NCBI GenBank assembly: GCA_021773655.1
Contig: JAJFJX010000477.1
Span: forward strand, 1-14,394
Reading direction: 5' to 3'
DNA from: Panacagrimonas sp.
Lineage (GTDB): Bacteria > Pseudomonadota > Gammaproteobacteria > Nevskiales > Nevskiaceae
Length of the DNA: 14,394 nt
Shown here: one piece after another, positions 8,744 to 14,394 of the stretch
Layout of the letters: each line of letters opens with the position of its first letter
How positions within the stretch are numbered: the stretch's first letter is position 1
Translations under genes and position numbers: made by a program
Notes under the pieces: generated by a model
Seen by the model: the letters and a program-made list of their open reading frames with translations, nothing else
What the model was told of the DNA's origin: nothing
Databases searched by the model: none

Positions 8744-8982
8744 ACTGGCTGATGATCATTGCCAATCAAAATGGCCATCAGTGGCCATCAATGGCGCTTT
8801 GGCAGCGTTGCTCCGGCACCTGGACATCACGAATGCTGGATATCGGCGCATCGAGGCCAGTTTTCGAGCCGGAATTTCTCATCCGCCAACAAGCTGACTC
8901 GTCGGCCGAAATCGTTTCTTGCCGCCAATTTTGTCTGCATCGCACCCGGCGCCCCGGTGCAGCAGATCATTCTGCATGGGCC

Positions 8983-9014
8983 CGGCGGGGACTGACGACC
9001 GTCGGTCCCCGCCG
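8983..9014. repeat. Strong palindrome with 14-bp stem
   Basis: CGGCGGGGACTGAC (8983-8996) pairs with GTCGGTCCCCGCCG (9001-9014) around the 4-nt loop GACC, with one G-T wobble. It lies 61 bp beyond the amidase stop codon in the direction of transcription. No T-tract follows on the minus strand, so it is not a classic intrinsic terminator. It could protect the mRNA 3' end or assist termination. Confidence 0.7.
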
Positions 9015-9074
9015 TTCCGTCACACTCCCCCCTCCCCCCGACCGCCTGACATCGCTCCGCGCTGCCAGGATTCT

Positions 9075-10274
9075 TCAGTCCATTTTGACCTTCTGCAAGC
9101 CGGCCTCGCCGTGCCGGGCGACGGTGCGTCCGTCGTCTCGCGGCCGGTAGCTTTCGAAATAACCCTTGATGCCGGCAAACATGGAATGTGCCAGGCGTTG
9201 CTTGCCCTGATCGCTGCGCAGCAGTTTTTCCTCGGTGGGATTGGTGATGAAGGCGGTCTCCACCAGCACCGAGGGGATGTCGGGTGCCTTGAGCACCACG
9301 AACGCCGCCTGCTGCACCTGGGTGCGTTGCAGCTTGTTGACTCGGCCCAGGGCCGAGAGCATGCGGTCGCCGACGTCGAAACTGGCCTCCATGGTCGAGG
9401 ATTGCGACAGGTCGATCAGCACCGCGGCCAGTTCGTCGCCCTTGTTTTCGAGTTCGATGCCGCCGACCAGGTCGGCTGCATTCTCACGCCGGGCCAGCCA
9501 GCGCGCGTGTTCGGAGGTGGCGCCTCGTGGCGACACCACATAGACCGCCGAGCCGCGCATGCGACGGTCCTTGAGCGCATTGGCATGCACCGACACGAAC
9601 AGATCGGCCTGCACCTTGCGCGCCCGGTTCACGCGCTCGCGCAGGCCGAGGTAGTAGTCGCCGTCGCGGGTGAGCACCGCCCGAAAGCCGGGCTCGGCAT
9701 CGACCAGGCGTGCCAGCCGACGCGCCAGATCCAGGGCGACGTTTTTTTCCTGTAGCCCCGAGGGACCGATCGCGCCGGGGTCTTCACCGCCGTGTCCGGC
9801 GTCGATCGCCACCACGATGGGCGCCGACTGCCAGGCTTCAGCCACCAGCGGAGGCCCGGCTGGCGTGGCCCCGGGTGCCAGCGCCGGGACCTCGCCCTCG
9901 CGCACCGGCATGTCCAGCACCAGCCGATGCCCGTACTGTTCGGCGGGGTCAAGCAGGAATACGCGCGGCTCGACCGCATGCGTCATGTCCAGCACCACCC
10001 TCAGGGACCCGTCTTCACGCTCGGCGGCGCGTACGGCGCGCACTTCTCCCTTGCCGCGGACCAACTGCGCCCGCCCCAGGCCACGGGTCGAGGACAGATC
10101 GATGACGATGCGGGCCGGGTTGTCGAGGGTGAAGACCTTGTGGCCGGGCACCCGGTCGAGCTCGAACACCACCCGCGTGCCTTCCGGTGAGTCCCACAGG
10201 CGCAGTTCGCGCAACTCGGCGGCACCGGCCGTCGAGACCAGGCACAACAGCGACAGAAAAAGCAGCGCGCGCAT
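9075..10274 (-). CDS. amiC: Periplasmic N-acetylmuramoyl-L-alanine amidase (AmiB/AmiC type)
   Basis: This zinc amidase cleaves the bond between MurNAc and L-Ala of peptidoglycan, mainly at the division septum for daughter-cell separation. The 399 residues start with a signal peptide (MRALLFLSLLCLVSTAGA, cleavage likely after residue 18). An AMIN targeting domain follows (about 20-122), then a Pro/Ala linker and an Amidase_3 domain (about 152-376). Visible zinc and catalytic positions are H161 (DAGHGGEDPG), E176 (LQEKNVAL), H230 (SVHAN) and E339 (VLVETAFITNP). An extended segment between H230 and E339 probably holds the autoinhibitory helix regulated by EnvC/NlpD-type activators. No LysM domain follows, only a short charged tail. 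A 109-bp gap separates it from tsaE. Synteny would name it amiB; the AMIN layout suits either name. Confidence 0.95.
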   Translation of the reverse strand: MRALLFLSLLCLVSTAGAAELRELRLWDSPEGTRVVFELDRVPGHKVFTLDNPARIVIDLSSTRGLGRAQLVRGKGEVRAVRAAEREDGSLRVVLDMTHAVEPRVFLLDPAEQYGHRLVLDMPVREGEVPALAPGATPAGPPLVAEAWQSAPIVVAIDAGHGGEDPGAIGPSGLQEKNVALDLARRLARLVDAEPGFRAVLTRDGDYYLGLRERVNRARKVQADLFVSVHANALKDRRMRGSAVYVVSPRGATSEHARWLARRENAADLVGGIELENKGDELAAVLIDLSQSSTMEASFDVGDRMLSALGRVNKLQRTQVQQAAFVVLKAPDIPSVLVETAFITNPTEEKLLRSDQGKQRLAHSMFAGIKGYFESYRPRDDGRTVARHGEAGLQKVKMD

Positions 10275-10383
10275 CGGAGAAGGATCGAGGCCCCCAGGAA
10301 CGCGGCGACCTTAGCCCGCCATTGGCCTGGATGCAATAAGGTTTGACCCGAAAACCGGCATGAAAACCAGCTGGATATCCCCT

Positions 10384-10833
10384 TTATTTAATGTCGAATG
10401 TCATTCGGGCCCCGTGCGCCCGGCATTCTGCCACCCGCGAGCCCTCGTGATAGAGCAGATTCACGCTCAAATCGGCCGCCGGCAGGTGTCCATGGCCGCG
10501 CTCCGGCCACTCCACCAGCCAGATTACCGAGTCCGGGGACTCATCGCGCAGACCCAGGAACTCGACCTCGCCGGCATCGACCAGACGGTACAGGTCCAGG
10601 TGCAACAGGCGCTGGCCGGCGGCCTGATAGGGCTCCATCAGGGTGTAGGTGGGGCTGCGCATCACGCCGGTGACGCCAGCGGCACGCAGGAAGCCTCGGG
10701 CCAGCGTGGTCTTGCCCGCACCCAGATCACCCTGCAGGAACAGCACGCCGCCGCCGGCGGCCAGAAAGCTCGGCGCCAGCATTGCGCCCAACCTGGCGGT
10801 GGCGGCCTCATCGGCGAGTTCGACGCGATTCAC
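10384..10833 (-). CDS. tsaE: tRNA threonylcarbamoyladenosine biosynthesis ATPase TsaE
   Basis: TsaE is the ATPase that works with TsaB and TsaD to make the t6A37 modification of ANN-decoding tRNAs in the cytoplasm. The 149-residue product has the Walker A motif GDLGAGKT (35-42), SPTYTL (60-65), HLDLYRL (78-84) and the EWPER motif (108-112), all family hallmarks at normal length. The GTG start (10833-10831) overlaps the nnr stop as GTGA, implying translational coupling. tsaE between nnr and an amidase gene is the conserved gammaproteobacterial order. Confidence 0.97.
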   Translation of the reverse strand: MNRVELADEAATARLGAMLAPSFLAAGGGVLFLQGDLGAGKTTLARGFLRAAGVTGVMRSPTYTLMEPYQAAGQRLLHLDLYRLVDAGEVEFLGLRDESPDSVIWLVEWPERGHGHLPAADLSVNLLYHEGSRVAECRAHGARMTFDIK

Positions 10834-12338
10834 GGGTTGAGCACGCCGCGCAGCTCGGACAGCAGATCGCCGGGGATCAGTCCGCGCTCACCGGCGGCAG
10901 CGGCGGCGTCCCCCGCCAGAGCATGGGCCAGCACGCCCAGCTCGGCGGCGTCCTGCAAGTCCAGGCCCTGCGCGATCAGGGCGGCGATGATTCCAGACAG
11001 CACGTCGCCCATGCCGCCTACGCCCATGCCCGGATTGCCGTAGGGACACAGCCCCAGTCCACGGGCACCCGCGACGAGGCTGCCGGCGCCCTTGAGCACG
11101 CTGGTGGCGCCGGTCCGGTCATGAAGCTGCCGAGCCATCTGCAGTCGTTGCGCCTGAACCTGTGCGCTGTCCAGCCCCAGCAGGCGGGCCGCCTCGCCCG
11201 GGTGCGGGGTCAGGACGTGTGCCGGTCCGGCGCCGGGTCCGACTCCGGCCGCCAGCAGGTTCAGCGCATCGGCGTCGATGACTGTCGGCTGGGCGCCCTG
11301 CAGTACCGCCCGATACAGCGTCCGGGCCCAGTCGTCCTGGCCCAGTCCCGGACCCAGGGCGACGACATCGGCCCGGGCCAGCAGCGGCTGCAGCGCCTCG
11401 GCCGTCTCCACCGCGTGCACCATCAGCTCGGGTTGCGCGGCGCTCAGCGCCGGCGCGTGCGCCGCCCGCGTCGCAACGCTGACCAGCCCTGCACCGCTGC
11501 GCAATGCGCCGCGCGCGGCCAGCAGTGCCGCACCGGCCATGCCGGCATTGCCGCCCACCACCAGCACGTGGCCGTGTCGTCCCTTGTGCGCATCGCGGCG
11601 GCGGCGCGGCAGGCGCTGCGCCAGATCCTGCCTGCGCAACAGGTCCGCCCGGCCGGGCGCCGCACCGAACACCGCCGACGGAATGTCGAGATCCGCAAAG
11701 TGCCGCGCTCCGGCCTGCTCCGGGCCGGCGCCGAGGTAAAGGCCGATCTTGCGCCCGATGAAACTGATGGTGGCATCGGCGCGCACCGCCACACCGTGAA
11801 CCTCGCCGCTGTCCGAATCGAGGCCGGACGGCAGGTCGAGCGCCAGCACCCGCTGCTGCGGCAGACGAAGGTTCAGCGCGCGGATCGCGGCCTCCGGCGT
11901 CCCGCTGACGGGGCGATCGATGCCGATGCCGAAGACCGCATCGACCAGCACCTCGGCCCGCCCCAGCTCGCGCAGCACCCCGTCGGCGCCGAAGGGCCGC
12001 ACGATGCCGCCGCCGGCACACCAGGCCGCGTGTGCGCTCACCGCATCGCCCTTGGCCGGCGTGGCGCCGACAGCCACGACGTCCACGTGCAGCCCTGCGG
12101 CGCGAGCCAGACATGCCACTTCGTAGCCGTCGCCACCGTTATTGCCGGGGCCGCAGAGCACGACCAGTCGGGCGGCCTGCGGCCAGCACTCGCGCAGCAG
12201 CGAAAACGCGGCGCGCGCCGCACGCTGCATCAGCACATGGCCGGGGATGCCGTGGCGCTCGATGGCGCAACGGTCGAGCTCGCGCACGTCCCGCGCTGAA
12301 TACAATCGGGGCCGATGAAGACCGCTTGCCGTTGTCAT
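10830..12338 (-). CDS. nnr: Bifunctional NAD(P)H-hydrate epimerase / ADP-dependent dehydratase
   Basis: The enzyme repairs hydrated NAD(P)H: the N-terminal half epimerises R- and S-NAD(P)HX and the C-terminal half dehydrates S-NAD(P)HX using ADP. The 502 residues show an epimerase (YjeF_N) domain (about 12-225) with CGPGNNGGDGYEVA (63-76), LDLPSGLDSDSG (167-178) and ADATISFIGRK. A ribokinase-like domain follows (about 235-500) with HGHVLVVGGNAGMAGAALL, ALGPGLG, VIDADALN, LTPHPGEAARLLG and GNPGMGVGGMGDVLSG, with likely catalytic D445. The ATG at 12338 is 50 bp from the divergent queG start. No Shine-Dalgarno is visible, and CATACT six bases upstream of the ATG leaves a leaderless message possible. 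Confidence 0.97.
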   Translation of the reverse strand: MTTASGLHRPRLYSARDVRELDRCAIERHGIPGHVLMQRAARAAFSLLRECWPQAARLVVLCGPGNNGGDGYEVACLARAAGLHVDVVAVGATPAKGDAVSAHAAWCAGGGIVRPFGADGVLRELGRAEVLVDAVFGIGIDRPVSGTPEAAIRALNLRLPQQRVLALDLPSGLDSDSGEVHGVAVRADATISFIGRKIGLYLGAGPEQAGARHFADLDIPSAVFGAAPGRADLLRRQDLAQRLPRRRRDAHKGRHGHVLVVGGNAGMAGAALLAARGALRSGAGLVSVATRAAHAPALSAAQPELMVHAVETAEALQPLLARADVVALGPGLGQDDWARTLYRAVLQGAQPTVIDADALNLLAAGVGPGAGPAHVLTPHPGEAARLLGLDSAQVQAQRLQMARQLHDRTGATSVLKGAGSLVAGARGLGLCPYGNPGMGVGGMGDVLSGIIAALIAQGLDLQDAAELGVLAHALAGDAAAAAGERGLIPGDLLSELRGVLNP

Positions 12339-12388
12339 GTCTCAAGTATGGCGCCGCTACCAGGTGTCCGCGTAGCCGAGTGCCCGGC

Positions 12389-13471
12389 ATGAACCCCCTG
12401 CCGGACAGCGCGCAGATGGCCACATGGTTGCGCCAGTGGGCGCAGGAGGCCGGCTTCTCCGGCGCCGGCATCACGCGCCTGGACCTGGACCCGAACGGGC
12501 TGGACCCGGATGCCGATCACCTGCGCCGCTGGCTCGCGTCGGGGCACCACGCGTCGATGGCCTACATGCAGCGGCACGCCGATCTGCGCGCTGACCCGCG
12601 CCGACTGCGCCCCGACACGCTCAGCGTGGTGTCGGTACGCCTGCCCTACCGGCCGGCTGCCGCCGAGGCCGAGGCGGTGCTGGCCGATCCGACGCGCGCC
12701 TACGTGTCGCGCTATGCGCTGGGACGCGACTATCACCGCGTGCTGCGTGCGCGCCTGCTGCGCCTGGGCCGGCGGCTGCAGCAGGCGGTCGGCCCGCATG
12801 GCTATCGCGTGTTCGCCGACAGCGCGCCGATTCTCGAAAAGGCGCTGGCGCGCAATGCCGGCCTGGGCTGGATCGGCAAGCACAGCCTGGTGATCCAGCG
12901 CGGTGAGGGCTCGTGGTTCTTTCTTGGAGAGTTGTTCACCGACCTGCCGCTGCCGGTCGATCCGCAGCCGCCGGTGGCCGACGGCTGCGCGCGTTGCAGC
13001 GCCTGCCTGCGCGCCTGCCCGACCGGGGCCATCGTGGCGCCATACACCGTCGATGCCCGTCGCTGCATTTCCTACCTGACCATCGAGCATCACGGCGCGG
13101 TGCCCGAGGCGCTGCGAGGGCTGATCGGAAACCGCATCTTCGGCTGCGACGACTGCCAGCTCGCCTGTCCCTGGAACCGGCCCGCCGCGCCGACTTCCGA
13201 GCCGGACTTTGCGCCACGCCATGGGCTCGACGCCGCGAAGCTGCTGGACCTGTGGCAGTGGGACGAGGCGCAATGGCTGCGCCGCACCGAGGGCATGCCG
13301 CTGCGCCGCCTGGATCACGCGCGCTGGCTGCGCAACCTGGCCACCGCACTGGGCAACGCACCGCCTTCGACGGCCATCGGCGCGGCTCTGAACCGGCACC
13401 GGCAGCATCCGGACGCGGCGGTCCGCGAGCACGTCGAATGGGCGCTGGCGCGCCACGCGAACGCCGGCTGA
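12389..13471 (+). CDS. queG: Epoxyqueuosine reductase QueG
   Basis: QueG makes the last step of queuosine synthesis, reducing epoxyqueuosine to queuosine at tRNA position 34 with cobalamin and two [4Fe-4S] clusters. The 360-residue protein has an N-terminal cobalamin-binding region containing VFADSAPILEKALARNAGLG, where D144 corresponds to the conserved catalytic Asp. GWIGKHSLVI follows. The ferredoxin-like cluster region has C200, C203, C206 and C210 (CARCSACLRACP), then C226, C253, C256 and C260 (CDDCQLACPW). A HEAT-like C-terminal region (about 305-358) is present. The frame stays open far upstream, but homology supports the ATG at 12389; no clear Shine-Dalgarno precedes it. It is divergent from nnr, as in E. 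coli, and mutL lies downstream. Confidence 0.96.
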   Translation: MNPLPDSAQMATWLRQWAQEAGFSGAGITRLDLDPNGLDPDADHLRRWLASGHHASMAYMQRHADLRADPRRLRPDTLSVVSVRLPYRPAAAEAEAVLADPTRAYVSRYALGRDYHRVLRARLLRLGRRLQQAVGPHGYRVFADSAPILEKALARNAGLGWIGKHSLVIQRGEGSWFFLGELFTDLPLPVDPQPPVADGCARCSACLRACPTGAIVAPYTVDARRCISYLTIEHHGAVPEALRGLIGNRIFGCDDCQLACPWNRPAAPTSEPDFAPRHGLDAAKLLDLWQWDEAQWLRRTEGMPLRRLDHARWLRNLATALGNAPPSTAIGAALNRHRQHPDAAVREHVEWALARHANAG

Positions 13472-13833
13472 TTCGCGTACCCGCCCGCATTGCGCAAGGC
13501 GTGATCGAGTGCTCGCCGCATGTGGAGGGCCTTTGACTCGATGCGCCGGAACGGAACGAACCGCATCGCGCGCCGACGACAACACGATGACTGCGCAGCC
13601 GGAAGGCGCGCGGGCCCCGAAATCATCATCCGGTCGGCCTGCAGACCCGGCCCGCGTTTGTCTCAGGATCGTTCCCGATCCCCAAGCTCCCTGCCGGACT
13701 TGCGGAGATCTTCGATCAATGGGCGATGAACCGAGTGCCGGGAAGGTCGAATGCTGATCGGTGCTGGCCCGCGACTGCGATCCACGATAATGACGGCGTT
13801 TCGCCATCCGTTCGCCTGCTCCCCTGTCCGCCG
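13472..13833. other. Gap between queG and the duplicated mutL 5' end
   Basis: About 360 bp hold no recognised gene. A -10-like GATAAT lies at 13786-13791, but no good -35 partner is placed before it, so it is only a weak mutL promoter candidate. No terminator hairpin with a T-tract was found after queG. Frames crossing the region are low-complexity or antisense extensions of queG or mutL. Confidence 0.6.
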
Positions 13834-13894
13834 ATGCCCATCCGCGCGCTGCCCGATGTCCTGATCAACCAGATCGCTGCCGGCGAGGGTGAGT

Positions 13895-13959
13895 CCACGC
13901 CGCGTTGCGACCACAGGTCGCTGGCGTGGCGAACGGGCGAGGTCGAGGCGGCCTCGCCC
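13895..13959 (+). repeat. Two consecutive hairpins in the spacer between mutL copies
   Basis: Hairpin 1 has an outer stem CCACGCC/GGCGTGG (13895-13901 with 13923-13929) and an inner stem GCGACC/GGTCGC (13907-13912 with 13916-13921) around the loop ACA. Hairpin 2 is GGGCGAGG/CCTCGCCC (13935-13942 with 13952-13959) with a 9-nt loop. A possible third pairing, CCCCG/CGGGG (13957-13961 with 13981-13985), would compete with hairpin 2 and place the mutL Shine-Dalgarno in its loop. Confidence 0.65.
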
Positions 13960-13976
13960 CGGCCACCGAGCCGGCC

Positions 13977-13980
13977 GGAG
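13977..13980 (+). promoter_or_regulatory. Shine-Dalgarno of intact mutL
   Basis: GGAG lies 8 nt before the ATG at 13989. It is present only at the downstream copy, which supports 13989 rather than 13834 as the functional mutL start. Confidence 0.7.
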
Positions 13981-13988
13981 CGGGGCAC

Positions 13989-14394
13989 ATGAGCGCCATC
14001 CGGGTACTGCCCGATGTCCTGATCAACCAGATCGCTGCCGGCGAGGTGGTCGAGCGCCCCGCCGCGGTGGTCAAGGAGCTGGTCGAAAACAGCCTGGACG
14101 CCGGCGCCACCCGCATCGAGGTCGACCTGGAACAGGGCGGCATGGGCCTGATCCGGGTGCGCGATGACGGTCGTGGCATGGCCGCAGATCAGCTCCACCT
14201 GGCGCTGCAGCGTCACGCCACCAGCAAGATCGCGGCGCTGGCGGATCTCGAACAGGTCACCAGTCTGGGTTTTCGCGGCGAGGCCCTGCCCAGCATCCTG
14301 TCGGTGTCGCGGCTGGAGCTGGCCTCGCGCTGCGCCGGCCAGGCGCATGGCTGGTCGCTGGTCGGTGCAGGCAGCCTGCCGGCCGACCAGCGGC
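13989..14394 (+). CDS. mutL: DNA mismatch repair protein MutL, 3' end outside window
   Basis: MutL links mismatch recognition by MutS to downstream excision. The 135 visible residues are the start of the GHKL ATPase domain. Motif I is [12 protein letters not shown] (30-41, with E33, N34 and D38), motif II is DDGRGM (59-64), then HATSKI (76-81) and motif [11 protein letters not shown] (93-100). These residues form the ATP site and look intact. The ATG at 13989 is supported by GGAG 8 nt upstream and full alignment of the N terminus with the family. The gene normally follows the amidase gene in relatives; here it follows queG, and a broken copy of its own 5' end lies just upstream. Confidence 0.97.
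   Translation, partial: MSAIRVLPDVLINQIAAGEVVERPAAVVKELVENSLDAGATRIEVDLEQGGMGLIRVRDDGRGMAADQLHLALQRHATSKIAALADLEQVTSLGFRGEALPSILSVSRLELASRCAGQAHGWSLVGAGSLPADQR

Larger units (their letters stand above)
8277..9074. other. Intergenic region without a convincing intact gene
   Basis: About 800 bp separate the amidase stop from the tRNA-fMet promoter. The stretch contains a possible coding remnant on the minus strand (8384-8640), the REP-like element (8649-8743), a small direct repeat TGGCCATCA (about 8772-8790) and a strong palindrome (8983-9014). The open frames here are short, unlike any family I recognise, and often run into the neighbouring amidase antisense. No RNA gene was recognised. Confidence 0.7.
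13834..13992 (+). pseudogene. Broken duplicate of the mutL 5' end, forming an upstream ORF
   Basis: ATG at 13834 opens a 52-codon frame starting [18 protein letters not shown], nearly the same as the start of the intact mutL ([19 protein letters not shown]). 13849-13888 and 14007-14046 are identical over 40 bp, at an offset of 158. After GlyGlu the copy leaves MutL similarity and continues into Arg/Pro-rich sequence. Its TGA (13990-13992) overlaps the real mutL ATG as ATGA. No Shine-Dalgarno precedes 13834, whereas the downstream copy has one. It is best read as a remnant, possibly translated as a leader. Confidence 0.8.
13849..14046 (+). repeat. mutL: Direct repeat: two 40-bp identical copies of mutL codons
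   Basis: The two exact copies are 13849-13888 and 14007-14046. Weaker similarity extends left through CCATCCG (13838-13844 and 13996-14002). The 118 bp between the exact copies do not resemble the sequence left of the first copy, so this is not a simple 158-bp tandem duplication. Confidence 0.95.

Noticed and set aside
10782..12299. Plus-strand frame of 505 codons
   Set aside because: It is antisense to the full nnr gene, whose motifs are all intact on the minus strand.
13786..13791. GATAAT as a mutL -10 box
   Set aside because: No acceptable -35 hexamer lies 16-18 bp upstream, so it was left as a weak candidate only.
12335..13807. Minus-strand frame of 490 codons
   Set aside because: It is antisense to queG, whose iron-sulfur and catalytic motifs are clear on the plus strand.
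13716..14348. Minus-strand frame with a repeated [14 protein letters not shown] motif
   Set aside because: The repeated motif is only the antisense reading of the duplicated mutL 5' end, so it is not a repeat protein.

Overview
The window is high-GC bacterial chromosome, dense with housekeeping genes. Gene content and order point to Gammaproteobacteria, plausibly Xanthomonadales/Lysobacterales or a nearby order. The reasons are the set tRNA-fMet, rimP, nusA, infB, rbfA, truB, rpsO, pnp, the queG/nnr/tsaE/amidase/mutL neighbourhood, and a REP element of the type that translates to WIPAFAGMT. The genus cannot be fixed from sequence reading alone.

Region 1 (1-8276, all minus strand) is the transcription/translation operon read right to left: a promoter, initiator tRNA-fMet, an intrinsic terminator or attenuator, rimP, nusA (GTGA overlap with rimP), infB, rbfA, truB, a strong internal promoter, rpsO, and a pnp that runs off the left edge. 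These genes couple transcription elongation (NusA), 30S maturation (RimP, RbfA, S15), tRNA modification (TruB), initiation (tRNA-fMet, IF2) and RNA turnover (PNPase).

Region 2 (8277-9074) is about 800 bp without a convincing intact gene. It holds a REP/BIME-type inverted repeat, a 14-bp-stem palindrome and a stretch with coding-like composition that may be a gene remnant.

Region 3 (9075-13471) holds nnr, tsaE and a periplasmic N-acetylmuramoyl-L-alanine amidase on the minus strand, with queG divergent on the plus strand.

Region 4 (13472-14394) is an approximately 360-bp gap, a broken duplicate of the 5' end of mutL, a short hairpin-rich spacer, and the start of the intact mutL, which runs off the right edge.

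No CRISPR array, phage, defence island or obviously new multi-gene system is present. The most unusual points are four: the duplicated mutL 5' end with a structured spacer that creates an upstream ORF overlapping mutL by ATGA; a truB reading frame with no standard start codon before its conserved core, in the same frame as rbfA; a gene order that a single inversion of the queG-nnr-tsaE-amidase block would explain, with the mutL duplication at one breakpoint; and a terminator between tRNA-fMet and rimP that any transcript from the tRNA promoter must pass.
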